Below, one piece after another: positions 6,302 to 13,717 of a stretch of DNA of 31,872 nt. Every line of letters starts with the position of its first letter. Within the stretch, counting starts at the first letter, position 1. Under the pieces are notes generated by a model. It was given only the letters and a program-made list of their open reading frames with translations. It did no database searches and was not told the origin of the DNA. The position numbers and the translations under genes were made by a program. The DNA comes from a virus, in IMG/VR virus record IMGVR_UViG_3300025120_000287, positions 1-31,872 of that record; one strand, given 5' to 3'.

Positions 6302-7220
6302 TTGAAAGTCTTGCTAATTTTATCATTACACTTGCTAAATTAATTTCAGGATCAGCAACAAACGAATGATCAACTAATCCTTGCTTAATAATTAGTACTG
6401 CTTTGTCTTGGGCGTCTTCATTTTTGGCAACGATATCAAGGTTGTCATACAGCCATCTGTATATCTCCTCACACTCCTCTGGTCTCGCCTGGGCACACAC
6501 AAGTTTCCTTGCTTCTTGTATCTTGCCTTGTTTAAACAGCTCAACCATCTGCAGTCTGTAATCCTGTTGTCCCGAGTCTCCACTTGCTGGAGGCATAAGT
6601 TTACCATCCCTACAATTCTGTTGTAGCATGTTGATGCATTTTCTCAAATCAGGATACGATGCTTTCACATAAGTGTCAAGCACTTCTATGTCTGGGGTCA
6701 CTTGCTCTGTGATAAGAATCTCACAAGCTCTTGCTGTGAATTCTGTCTTGTCAATAGTTTCCATATGGAAGCCTTGGCATCTGCTGTGCAGTGCAGGGAT
6801 AACCCTGTTGGGATAGTTACAAGTTAATATAAATCTTGCTGATGTGTGATACATCTCCATGACACCACGCAAGGCCGCTTGTCCATTTGGACTCATGTAG
6901 TCTGCCTCATCTAGTAATACATACTTGTAATCACCAAATGGCATTATCTGTACGAAGTTGTTGATCTTCTCTCTAACTGTGTCCACTGAATTTTCTCTCG
7001 AGGCATTTATTTCTAGTATGTCATAACTGCTGACATCTAGTTCCCCAAACAACACTTTCGCAAGTGTAGTCTTGCCTACGCCAGGTGCACCACTTAATAG
7101 TAAGTGTGGGATCGCTTTGTCTGTGATCCAAGATTGTATTTGTTGTCGCTGTGCGTCGTCCCTAACAACATATTCTTTCAATGTCTTAGGTCTGTATTTT
7201 TCTACCCAAAGTTCTTTCAT
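6294..7220 (-). CDS. Sliding-clamp loader ATPase subunit (RFC-small/gp44-like)
   Basis: This 308-residue AAA+ protein loads the DNA polymerase clamp onto primed DNA. Walker A is GAPGVGKT (44-51), Walker B is VLLDEAD (101-107), sensor 1 is LTCNY (132-136), and the SRC arginine-finger motif is at 146-148. The N-terminal WVEKYRPKTL is typical of RFC small subunits and their archaeal and phage relatives. The C-terminal part is the helical collar domain. Length fits T4 gp44 (about 320 residues). A small-subunit partner such as gp62 is not seen in this window. A sigma70-type promoter within the end of uvdE lies 8 bases before its ATG. Confidence 0.9.
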   Translation of the reverse strand: MKELWVEKYRPKTLKEYVVRDDAQRQQIQSWITDKAIPHLLLSGAPGVGKTTLAKVLFGELDVSSYDILEINASRENSVDTVREKINNFVQIMPFGDYKYVLLDEADYMSPNGQAALRGVMEMYHTSARFILTCNYPNRVIPALHSRCQGFHMETIDKTEFTARACEILITEQVTPDIEVLDTYVKASYPDLRKCINMLQQNCRDGKLMPPASGDSGQQDYRLQMVELFKQGKIQEARKLVCAQARPEECEEIYRWLYDNLDIVAKNEDAQDKAVLIIKQGLVDHSFVADPEINLASVMIKLARLSNA

Positions 7221-7228
7221 ATGTTGTT

Positions 7229-7257
7229 ATTATATTAAATTTGATTCTCTTTGTCTA
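7229..7257 (-). promoter_or_regulatory. Sigma70-type promoter for the clamp-loader gene
   Basis: TAGACA (7252-7257), a 17-base spacer and TATAAT (7229-7234) precede the ATG at 7220 by 8 bases. The promoter lies inside the 3' end of uvdE. Confidence 0.6.
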
Positions 7258-8270
7258 TATAATTGTTCAGAGGCCATGTTCTTGCCCTTGGCTTCTACCT
7301 GTATGTCAAAATTTTCTGAGAACGATAATGCCCAGTCATTTACTGTTCTGTTTGGTAATAGATCCGAATGTGCCCGTAGTTTCTGTTTTTTGCAACCACG
7401 TTCCAGTAGATCCTTCATGTTGTGCATCTCTGTGTGCATAGTGTCTGTCAATCCTGCGACTGCAAGGTGCTCGTCTCTGGAATATGAATAATGCATACTG
7501 GGTCTCACACCACGCCATGAGTCTATGACTCTCTTGACTCTGTCGTCTGTGGCTTCTATGTATTCTTCATCTCTGATCCAGTGATGATGTATGTCTAGTA
7601 CCAATGCTAGATGTTTCTCAAGCATCAACGATTGATCCAATCCATGTGACATCTCGTCATTCTCTATGGTGATCAAGTTCCTTGCTTCTGGTGATAGTTT
7701 GGGTAGTGCTTTTATGATACCTTCCGGTCCTTGCTTGCCTGAGATGTGTACGTTTATCTTGCAACCATCTTGGAAGCTCTTGCCAAAGCCCATCCAACGT
7801 GCCAGGTCTGCATGGTATTCAAATTCTTCTATGCTTCTGTCTACTATCTCAGGTGTTGCACTTGCCAACACACAGAACTGTCCTGGATGGAAACTGATCT
7901 TGACATCATGTTTCCTGGATGCTTCTCCCACGGGTGCGAATATTTTTGCTAGGTGATCTTGTATCTCTCGTTGTTGCCACCATGCTTTCCAGTCCTTCTC
8001 CGTGTAGCCCTGCAACTGCTCACTGCCAAGTCTGACCATCCTACGTCCTGGCGGTAGTGTGCCAACACGTTCTATCATACGTACTGCCGCGGCTGAATTA
8101 TGATTCATGATGTCCCACTGTCGTTGTTCTGCCTCGTCCTTGTGTTCCCTCAACCAACGCATTGTCGTTGATCTGCCATTGAGATCTCTGTCCTTGGCAT
8201 TGACTTTCATTCCACCAAATTCAGATGTGTCATTGAGCCATTTACAGCAGAAGCCGATACGTTTGTGCAT
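7230..8270 (-). CDS. uvdE: UV damage endonuclease (UvdE/UvsE family)
   Basis: The protein has 346 residues. This TIM-barrel repair enzyme nicks DNA 5' to UV photoproducts. Family motifs are clear in order: RIGFCCKW at the N-terminus, MVRLGSEQ, SFHPGQF, INVHISGK, ITIENDEM, LDIHHH and MHYSYSRDE. The His, Glu and Asp metal ligands lie in these blocks. Length fits the bacterial enzyme (about 300 residues). The ATG lies 6 bases after a consensus TATAAT. A visible-light repair pathway independent of photolyase suits a phage in sunlit water; that habitat is inference. Confidence 0.9.
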   Translation of the reverse strand: MHKRIGFCCKWLNDTSEFGGMKVNAKDRDLNGRSTTMRWLREHKDEAEQRQWDIMNHNSAAAVRMIERVGTLPPGRRMVRLGSEQLQGYTEKDWKAWWQQREIQDHLAKIFAPVGEASRKHDVKISFHPGQFCVLASATPEIVDRSIEEFEYHADLARWMGFGKSFQDGCKINVHISGKQGPEGIIKALPKLSPEARNLITIENDEMSHGLDQSLMLEKHLALVLDIHHHWIRDEEYIEATDDRVKRVIDSWRGVRPSMHYSYSRDEHLAVAGLTDTMHTEMHNMKDLLERGCKKQKLRAHSDLLPNRTVNDWALSFSENFDIQVEAKGKNMASEQLYRQRESNLI

Positions 8271-8276
8271 GTTGTT

Positions 8277-8304
8277 ATTATAACAGATTGTAGAAGTGTG
8301 TCAA
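8277..8304 (-). promoter_or_regulatory. Consensus sigma70 promoter placing +1 at the uvdE start codon
   Basis: TTGACA (8299-8304), a 16-base spacer and TATAAT (8277-8282, with an upstream TG giving an extended -10) are followed by exactly 6 bases and ATG. Standard geometry puts +1 on the A of the start codon. Confidence 0.8.
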
Positions 8305-8334
8305 CAGCAAGGCGGAGTATTACCGCCCTACTGT
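8304..8334. repeat. Imperfect hairpin between rubrerythrin and uvdE
   Basis: GGCGG (8311-8315) pairs with CCGCC (8323-8327) around a 7-base loop. Outer ACAG and CTGT arms extend it across a small internal loop. It lacks a clear T-run, so it is a weak terminator candidate for rubrerythrin, or an RNA-end stabiliser. Confidence 0.4.
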
Positions 8335-8347
8335 TCGTAATATGATA

Positions 8348-8773
8348 TTACTTTTGTGATTCGTAGGCATCCAATGTTTTTTGGAATTTACCTGCGTGTG
8401 ACTTCTCTGCTTTTGCTAAAGTTTCAAACCAGTCAGCGATCTCGTCAAAACCTTCTTCTCTGGCTGTTCTCGCCATGCCTGGGTACATGTCTGTGTACTC
8501 ATGCACTTCACCCTTGACTGCAGATTTAAGGTTGTCCGCTGTCTCTCCCATCTTCTCACCTGTCGCTGGATCACCAACTTCTTCCAGGTACTCTAGATGT
8601 CCGTGTGCGTGTCCTGTCTCACCTTCGGCAGTGCTTCTGAACACAGATGCTACATCCGGTGCTCCTTCTATGTCGGCCTTCTGTGCGAAGTAAAGATATC
8701 TTCTGTTGGCTTGTGACTCGCCTGCGAAAGCATCTTTAAGGTTCTCGGCTGTTTTACTATCTTTCAGTTCCAT
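8348..8773 (-). CDS. Rubrerythrin-family diiron protein
   Basis: The protein has 141 residues and is a four-helix ferritin-like domain. Ligand residues appear in the right order: Glu19 (AFAGES), Glu52 with His55 (EGETGHA), Glu89/Glu92 (VKGEVHEY), and Glu123 with His126 (AEKSHA). The C-terminal rubredoxin domain of classical rubrerythrin is absent, so electrons must come from another donor. The family reduces hydrogen peroxide. The ATG is preceded by GAGGAAA as a Shine-Dalgarno. The leader contains a strong promoter followed at once by a hairpin with a T-run, suggesting attenuated expression. Its presence in a phage suggests protection against oxidative stress (inference). Confidence 0.88.
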   Translation of the reverse strand: MELKDSKTAENLKDAFAGESQANRRYLYFAQKADIEGAPDVASVFRSTAEGETGHAHGHLEYLEEVGDPATGEKMGETADNLKSAVKGEVHEYTDMYPGMARTAREEGFDEIADWFETLAKAEKSHAGKFQKTLDAYESQK

Positions 8774-8829
8774 AATGTGTTTCCTCGTAGTTGCAAATGC
8801 GTACTATTCGCAATGGTTAGTTTTAAACG

Positions 8830-8855
8830 AAAAAAAGGAACCACTAGGATTCCTT
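8830..8855 (-). terminator. Intrinsic terminator in the rubrerythrin leader
   Basis: On the minus strand an 8-bp stem (AAGGAATC with GGTTCCTT, one G-T pair) and a 5-base loop are followed by seven Ts. It starts only about 10 bases after the -10 box at 8866-8871 and lies between that promoter and the rubrerythrin ATG. Confidence 0.7.
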
Positions 8856-8865
8856 CTTTATAATT

Positions 8866-8894
8866 ATTATAAACTAGTTATCTGGATTTGTCAA
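8866..8894 (-). promoter_or_regulatory. Perfect-consensus sigma70 promoter upstream of a terminator
   Basis: TTGACA (8889-8894), a 17-base spacer and TATAAT (8866-8871). The -35 box directly follows the TAG of the ParB-like gene. The predicted +1 near 8859 is about 4 bases before the terminator stem, so most transcripts would be about 30 bases long unless termination is overcome. Confidence 0.75.
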
Positions 8895-9287
8895 CTAGTC
8901 TTCTAGAAGAGATTGCATCATTGCCCAGTGTCCTATTATGTCACTGCAATTCAGTTTGAAGCCGAACTCTCTGTCTATGTCTCTGAGTATCTTGTTTGCT
9001 TTGGCCATGCTCAGGCCCACGTTGGCCGGCATCGGTATTGCATTTATTGTTTTCCTCTTCAGTGCTTTTGCGGCCTGTACCCTGTGCCAACCATCAGTCA
9101 GCAAGTAGTAGCCTGAATCTTTTATTGGGGTCACTAGGATAGGATCCCATGCACCCTCTTTCTTTAACTTTGCAATCCATCCGCTTTTCTCTTTGTTCAG
9201 AGGGCGTACTGCACCTAGTCCCATCTCTGCCATGGTGACTAACTTGCTTATTTCTACTTTAATTTTTTTAAGTTTAATCGCTTTCAT
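8895..9287 (-). CDS. ParB/sulfiredoxin-fold domain protein
   Basis: The protein has 130 residues. The core matches the ParB N-terminal-like fold: WDPILVTP, then YLLTDGWHRVQAAKAL (the D-G-x-H-R-x-x-A motif), then TINAIPMP. In plasmid ParB this fold binds CTP; related phage proteins can be nucleases or regulators. No helix-turn-helix DNA-binding domain follows, so it is not a full partition protein. It overlaps the zinc-motif gene before it by 14 bases. A promoter begins immediately after its stop codon. Confidence 0.7.
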   Translation of the reverse strand: MKAIKLKKIKVEISKLVTMAEMGLGAVRPLNKEKSGWIAKLKKEGAWDPILVTPIKDSGYYLLTDGWHRVQAAKALKRKTINAIPMPANVGLSMAKANKILRDIDREFGFKLNCSDIIGHWAMMQSLLED

Positions 9288-9516
9288 ATTGTATGTTATC
9301 TATGTCCTGTATTATTTCCCATCCAGCACCTTGGGGGAAAGGTTTTCTTATTGGGTAATCATTTACATCTGAGATCTCTCTGTATTTGTTTGCACAGGGT
9401 GGACCACAGAATGGTCTGATGATTCTTTTGTCGTATTTGGTATCGTGTATGCTGTCGTACCAGTAAATTGCGTTTGTGAAAGTTTTCTTGCAGACGTAAC
9501 AGGTATGGTTATTCAT
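9274..9516 (-). CDS. Small protein with a four-cysteine zinc motif
   Basis: The protein has 80 residues. C6-x2-C9 and C37-x3-C41 probably bind one zinc ion in a treble-clef-like arrangement (CYVCKKTF and FCGPPCANKY). The rest is polar. It overlaps both neighbours, by 8 bases at its start and 14 at its end, so it is part of the GroES-to-ParB operon. Function is unknown; a nucleic-acid or protein-binding adaptor is possible. Confidence 0.6.
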   Translation of the reverse strand: MNNHTCYVCKKTFTNAIYWYDSIHDTKYDKRIIRPFCGPPCANKYREISDVNDYPIRKPFPQGAGWEIIQDIDNIQYESD

Positions 9517-10018
9517 ATTTGTTTAACTCTAACCATTTTGTTAATATATTTGTACTTCTAATGTCATTTATTTGTAAACCTTCTAGAAAATATGGTTTGT
9601 AGAGATCTGCAAGATCCACCTGTCTTTTGAAAATCTGCCGGCTGTTTCTCTGCCAATTCATGTGTTCCTCAAACGACAATTTATTATATGGCTTGTCTCG
9701 TTTTATTCTACTATAGAAAAAATTAGCTAACTTATAATCAGAACAATAACATAATATAGTATTATCTTTTAAAAGTAATGAGAATTTTAGATCATGACTA
9801 CTGCAAACACCTGTCACTTCAATAGATTTTACATACTGTATTTTCTCATCATAGGAAGTCTGCATAAATTTGTACCATTTCAATTTTAAAACTTCTTTGT
9901 CAAGCACCATGGTGTTGTCATTGAACCCTTGGAACACATCTGGATTGTAGAGTGCAGTTATTAAATCACCTGCAAATCCACCATTGAATAAAATAATTTT
10001 GAAGTCTTTGTTAATCAT
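9509..10018 (-). CDS. Unknown protein, 169 residues
   Basis: The N-terminus reads KIILFNGGFAGDLITALYNPD, a strand-glycine-rich-loop-helix pattern that could begin a Rossmann or P-loop-like domain such as phage sulfotransferase-like proteins. It lacks a full Walker A. The remainder is helical and charged. It starts 8 bases inside the end of the GroES-like gene. No family is assigned. Confidence 0.55.
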   Translation of the reverse strand: MINKDFKIILFNGGFAGDLITALYNPDVFQGFNDNTMVLDKEVLKLKWYKFMQTSYDEKIQYVKSIEVTGVCSSHDLKFSLLLKDNTILCYCSDYKLANFFYSRIKRDKPYNKLSFEEHMNWQRNSRQIFKRQVDLADLYKPYFLEGLQINDIRSTNILTKWLELNKYE

Positions 10019-10451
10019 TGCCAGGCAGTTTAGTCATCTGTTGGGCACCGCCCATGTTGACGTATCCTGCTTGTTTTGTATTGAACTCTGGCTCATCATC
10101 TGAGACTAGCAAGATATCATTCTCATCTATCATTCTCACTTCTAGTTCAACACCATCTTTCGCTACCTTGAATGCTCTCGACCATCTACCGTGTGCAACC
10201 ATCAACCATTGTCCAACTTCGACATCGTCTTGTTGATTGCCTATGGCATATACCTTTGCCCAACGTGGATGTATTCCGCCTGCAGAGCCATCATCGTCCA
10301 CAAGGATAATCCCGCCCTTGGATTTCGTTTCTCCAAAGTGCATGTCGGATACTAGTATTCTTTTTTTAAGAGGAGTTATGTCGTTATCGACAGTGTACTG
10401 TTTTCCACCATCTGATCCAAAACCTTTTGCTTGTGCTGATTTAATGTCCAT
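10011..10451 (-). CDS. GroES/gp31-like co-chaperonin
   Basis: The protein has 146 residues. The GroES beta-barrel is recognisable: ITPLKKRILVSDM, a glycine-rich mobile loop (FGETKSKGGIILVDD), HPRWAKVYAIGNQ, then EVGQWLMVAHGRW. The family caps GroEL; T4 gp31 replaces GroES for folding of the major capsid protein. Extra sequence at both ends makes it longer than host GroES (about 97 residues), as in other phage co-chaperonins. A promoter (TTGACG, 17 bases, TACAAT) lies 9 bases before the ATG, with no Shine-Dalgarno. Confidence 0.8.
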   Translation of the reverse strand: MDIKSAQAKGFGSDGGKQYTVDNDITPLKKRILVSDMHFGETKSKGGIILVDDDGSAGGIHPRWAKVYAIGNQQDDVEVGQWLMVAHGRWSRAFKVAKDGVELEVRMIDENDILLVSDDEPEFNTKQAGYVNMGGAQQMTKLPGND

Positions 10452-10460
10452 TATAGAACT

Positions 10461-10489
10461 ATTGTAACAGATTTAATCTATTCCGTCAA
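10461..10489 (-). promoter_or_regulatory. Sigma70-type promoter for the GroES-like gene
   Basis: TTGACG (10484-10489), a 17-base spacer and TACAAT (10461-10466, with a TG one base upstream) lie 9 bases before the ATG at 10451. The predicted leader is about 3 bases. The -35 is inside the preceding gene. Confidence 0.65.
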
Positions 10490-10904
10490 GTGCCGCGTCT
10501 ATGCCTTTGCTGGATTTGTTTTCCGTCTCTGGTTTGAAAGCACTGACTGTCTTGGTGACCGTTTTTGGTGCCGGTTCTACTTTCTTTTCAGCCACAGGTT
10601 TCGCCTTGGCAATAGGTGTCATTGATTTGACAGTTTTCTTGGGCTCAGTTTTTGGTGCTGGTGTAATTTTGGCTTTGGTAGGTGTATCGTCTACTACACC
10701 CTTGGGTGCTTCGTAGTATTTGCTTATAATTGCTTCCTTTGGTGTTGCAATTGAACCACCTGGTCCAACAATATCTCCCCTGGCATTGACATTCATATTA
10801 CCAACTGCTGGCACACTCTCGTTGGCCGATCGTAATTTTTCTATATCTACCATACGTCCTTGCATGGTTCTGTACATTCTTTTTCTTGGTGCTCTTGCTA
10901 CCAT
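10473..10904 (-). CDS. Unknown basic protein with a Pro/Lys/Ala-rich tail
   Basis: The protein has 143 residues. The N-terminal 60 residues look ordered and conserved-like (RMYRTMQGRMVDIEKL, then NMNVNARGDIVGPGG). Residues about 70-125 are low-complexity and rich in Lys, Pro, Thr and Ala, and the end is short and acidic. Such layouts occur in virion-associated or scaffolding-like phage proteins, but no function is proved. The start is supported by AGGAG before the ATG. It carries the -35 of the GroES-like gene promoter at its 3' end. Confidence 0.6.
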   Translation of the reverse strand: MVARAPRKRMYRTMQGRMVDIEKLRSANESVPAVGNMNVNARGDIVGPGGSIATPKEAIISKYYEAPKGVVDDTPTKAKITPAPKTEPKKTVKSMTPIAKAKPVAEKKVEPAPKTVTKTVSAFKPETENKSSKGIDAALDGID

Positions 10905-10930
10905 AATATGCTCCTATTATAAATTACTTA

Positions 10931-11452
10931 TCATCGTAAAAACTCAGCGATATCTAAATTGTAAAGCAGTGGATTGATTTTGTGTACACCTATCAAAAAC
11001 AAACAGAAACTGGCCACGCTTGATCCTCTTCCAACACCCCAAACAACATTATTGTCTCGTAGGGTATCGATGAAATATATCAAAAACTGTAAAACTTTAA
11101 TGAACTCCTTCTTCTCAAATAAATCATATTCGTGTTGTACCCTCATTTTTTCTTCATCTGTTTGACACTTGTCCAACATCCATTGTAGAACATTTATTTT
11201 GTAATATTTTTCTGGCATATGCCATTCATCTATATTCTTTTTATCAAAATCTTTTAGCGATTCTCTTTTTGGAGTCTTGTTGATGTTTGGTAGATCGAGT
11301 TTCAATCTATTGAGGCTAGATGTATATTTTTCCACATCGTCAAAAAATAGTTTTGATATATCAAACCCTGGATCATTGTAAAGTAAGTCCATTGCGTCTT
11401 GCTCAGTGAAAGTAACGTCACCGTGTTCGTTAGTACTTGTTTTTAGTAGCAT
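10931..11452 (-). CDS. Short DNA polymerase III alpha (DnaE)-like protein
   Basis: The protein has 173 residues. The C-terminal 45 residues match the conserved block of bacterial replicative polymerase alpha subunits: WGVGRGSSVASFCLFLIG (GRGS at 141-144), then INPLLYNLDIAEFLR, equivalent to the 'GRGS...DPL.Y.L.FERFLN' region. The catalytic aspartates of the DnaE palm come after this block and are absent because the protein stops here. It is therefore a fragment or a reused domain and not a polymerase. The ATG is 7 bases after TACAAT of a TTGACA promoter, so it is expressed as an independent unit. The N-terminal 130 residues are helical and unassigned. Confidence 0.65.
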   Translation of the reverse strand: MLLKTSTNEHGDVTFTEQDAMDLLYNDPGFDISKLFFDDVEKYTSSLNRLKLDLPNINKTPKRESLKDFDKKNIDEWHMPEKYYKINVLQWMLDKCQTDEEKMRVQHEYDLFEKKEFIKVLQFLIYFIDTLRDNNVVWGVGRGSSVASFCLFLIGVHKINPLLYNLDIAEFLR

Positions 11453-11459
11453 ACGATAT

Positions 11460-11489
11460 ATTGTAAACGCAATCCGCCTATTTTGTCAA
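11460..11489 (-). promoter_or_regulatory. Sigma70-type promoter for the DnaE-like gene
   Basis: TTGACA (11484-11489), an 18-base spacer and TACAAT (11460-11465) lie 7 bases before the ATG at 11452, giving a leader of about one base. Confidence 0.7.
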
Positions 11490-11496
11490 TGAGTAA

Positions 11497-12801
11497 TTAC
11501 AAATCCTTGAGCTCTTGGTAAATTTGTGGATAGGTATTTTTCCAATTGGTATTTCTTCTACGATCCAGCTCATTTAGATATATTTTAAACTGCTTCATTC
11601 TAATCAATTGTGGCTCTCTTTGCTCAAATTCTATCATATTACCTTCCATAAAATTCTTGTGATTTACCTTCACAGAGTCTGGGAAACCATTTGTGTTGGT
11701 ATCAAACAACTCAATTGCCTCTCGAAGTCCCCAATCATTTATTTTTTTTCCAAAAATACCGGGATAGAGATATGGCAACCCGTCTCCGTCATGGTTGGCG
11801 GCCTTTGTCATGCTCCAGTATATTGGTTTTATTTCCTTGGACCACTTGTTTATGTGTTTGACCATGTCCGGCATGCCCGGAACGGCTGTCACTGTCAACG
11901 CACTGTTGATCCCTTGCTCTATGTTAGTTTTATACAATATGTGATTGAAGTTTTCCAGGGCAAGTTTAAGATCCAATCCAGACCTCACGTATTCACCCTC
12001 CTTACCAAATGCATCACAACTGAAAAATATCTGCACTTTGTCTAGCCTGCCAGACTTCTGCAAACGATCGAGCCTATCGATCCACCCTTTAAATCTCTCT
12101 TGTTCAACATTATGATTACTGAAAAATACTAAAGTGAGATCCGGGTAGTCTCCCTTCTCAAGAAACTCTATGAATCTAAATGTCTCTTTCTGTAGGAAAG
12201 GTTCTCCGCCTAGCACAATTACTTTGTGTAGCTTGTGTAGATTATTTTCAAACCATTTGAATAAAAGCTCTGTGTCTCGCTCAATGTTTGGATTTAATTT
12301 AAAATTACTAGAGTCAAGTGTAACCCCGTCTTGGTCAAATCGTCCAAAACGTTTTTCTTCTTGATGTATTTGTGAACTATAATGGGCCGCACAATAAATG
12401 CAACGTTGATTACAGGTGTTCCCCCAGTACACTTCGAGCATCCTCGGAGTCACATGTACCGCTTCGGGCTCGGTTTCAAGTTCGGGAGGAGCAGTAGTAC
12501 CTTCCATTTTTAAATGTATTGTTCTATCCGAGTGTCCTCCTGCTTCCTCGATATGTTTACAATGTTCACAGCCGTTGCCCGGCCATATGCCTTCGAGCAT
12601 TTTTTTCCTGTCTGCAATTTTGTTAGGTATGTTGTGAAAGTTGATTTCACCATTGTCCGTGGTATACTTTCCAAATCCTGCTTTGTGACAGCTGGCGCTG
12701 ATACCATCTGTGAGATAGACTGTACTGTGTGTCCATTTTAATTGACAGGCTACGCCTTTGTTGATAGGGAAACGTTTAGGCGGTTGCTTTGAAATACCCA
12801 T
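11497..12801 (-). CDS. Twitch-type radical SAM protein
   Basis: The protein has 434 residues. The [4Fe-4S]-SAM motif C-x3-C-x2-C is Cys130, Cys134 and Cys137 (GNTCNQRCIYC). It is followed by VIVLGGEPFLQKE, which carries the GGE SAM-binding element. The N-terminal 110 residues contain Cys19, Cys38, Cys78 and Cys81, arranged like an additional cluster-binding domain, with a GNGCEHCKHIEE segment. Radical SAM enzymes of this group often modify peptides or carry out difficult rearrangements; the substrate is unknown. It starts 2 bases after the preceding stop, so it is co-transcribed with the 211-residue gene. Confidence 0.85.
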   Translation of the reverse strand: MGISKQPPKRFPINKGVACQLKWTHSTVYLTDGISASCHKAGFGKYTTDNGEINFHNIPNKIADRKKMLEGIWPGNGCEHCKHIEEAGGHSDRTIHLKMEGTTAPPELETEPEAVHVTPRMLEVYWGNTCNQRCIYCAAHYSSQIHQEEKRFGRFDQDGVTLDSSNFKLNPNIERDTELLFKWFENNLHKLHKVIVLGGEPFLQKETFRFIEFLEKGDYPDLTLVFFSNHNVEQERFKGWIDRLDRLQKSGRLDKVQIFFSCDAFGKEGEYVRSGLDLKLALENFNHILYKTNIEQGINSALTVTAVPGMPDMVKHINKWSKEIKPIYWSMTKAANHDGDGLPYLYPGIFGKKINDWGLREAIELFDTNTNGFPDSVKVNHKNFMEGNMIEFEQREPQLIRMKQFKIYLNELDRRRNTNWKNTYPQIYQELKDL

Positions 12802-12803
12802 GA

Positions 12804-13439
12804 TTATTTCTTAGTATTTTTCCCACCGTCTAATACCTTGGGTTGAAATTTGAAAACTTTGGCATGATATTCGTGTTTATTATCTACTGGTATTGTTTGG
12901 TTGTTCCAACTGAAGTGTCCAGTGTATATTCCCTTGTCAAGTTCCTGATCGAATGTAGCAGTATCGGGTCTCAACCACCATGGATCGAATTTAGTAAATT
13001 TAGGTGTCCACCAGTCATTTCTATCGAGTAGTAATAGTTCATTACTATCTTTTGTTATGCTGTAAGTAATGCCGTCGCCTTGCCAAGATGAAAGTTCTAT
13101 TGTGCTTATAGTAATTTTACTATCCAGTATTGAATTAGCCTTGCAGAAACACACCGCGGCCATTATTTGATCGTATGGTGGTTTTGGCAATTCTATAAAT
13201 CTGTTCGTTGTGCTTTTTTTGAGAGTGAGATACAACGGTTCGTCTCTCCAAGTTGTGATCGTGTTGGCAAAAATCTGTTCGAACAGATTTTTCAACCTAT
13301 CAAAGTATTCGGTTTGTTCTTTCAGGTTTGCTGTGTGAGTGCAGAGTGAAACATTCACACTGTATTCATTAGGAAACAGTTCTCCGTCTACGATTATAAT
13401 TGATTTGAATTTTGTCTTCCAAGTAAAACTGTTTGGCAT
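12804..13439 (-). CDS. Unknown protein upstream of the radical SAM gene
   Basis: The protein has 211 residues, is soluble and is rich in aromatic residues in its second half. Notable segments are ELSSWQGDGITYSITKDSNELLLL, DRNDWWTPKF and DPWWLRPDTATFDQELDKGIY. It has no signal peptide and no known motif. It is separated by 2 bases from the radical SAM gene, so it may be its partner or substrate carrier; this is inference from spacing only. Confidence 0.6.
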   Translation of the reverse strand: MPNSFTWKTKFKSIIIVDGELFPNEYSVNVSLCTHTANLKEQTEYFDRLKNLFEQIFANTITTWRDEPLYLTLKKSTTNRFIELPKPPYDQIMAAVCFCKANSILDSKITISTIELSSWQGDGITYSITKDSNELLLLDRNDWWTPKFTKFDPWWLRPDTATFDQELDKGIYTGHFSWNNQTIPVDNKHEYHAKVFKFQPKVLDGGKNTKK

Positions 13440-13450
13440 ATCGATACTTA

Positions 13451-13702
13451 CTACTCTATATTGATAAGATCACCGATATCTGGTTCACCTCTTGCTTCTT
13501 TATTTTTCTTGTGCCATTCTTCAATCCGCCTTTGTCCTATTGCATCTTGATATGTTTTTAATGCCTGTTGCAGATTGAAAAGTAGTTCAGGATTTCTTCC
13601 TCGTCTTGCTATTGCTACCTTACGTGATAGTTCTTTGATTCTTTTTGATATGTCCTCTTCGCTTAGGTTACCAATTTCTTCTTGTAATGGATGGAAGTAC
13701 AT
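13451..13702 (-). CDS. Small helical protein of the tail-fibre region
   Basis: The protein has 83 residues and is almost entirely helical and charged. It begins MYFHPLQEEIGNLSEEDI, with a likely coiled coil at about 10-65. GGAG lies 5 bases before the ATG, giving a confident start. It follows the virion gene at 13718-14278 with a 15-base gap. Function is unknown. Confidence 0.6.
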   Translation of the reverse strand: MYFHPLQEEIGNLSEEDISKRIKELSRKVAIARRGRNPELLFNLQQALKTYQDAIGQRRIEEWHKKNKEARGEPDIGDLINIE

Positions 13703-13717
13703 AGGACTCCTTAATTA

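Noticed and set aside
10905-10930. TATAAT before the gene starting at 10904 as a further leaderless promoter
   Set aside because: No acceptable -35 lies 15-19 bases upstream, and an AGGAG Shine-Dalgarno is present instead.
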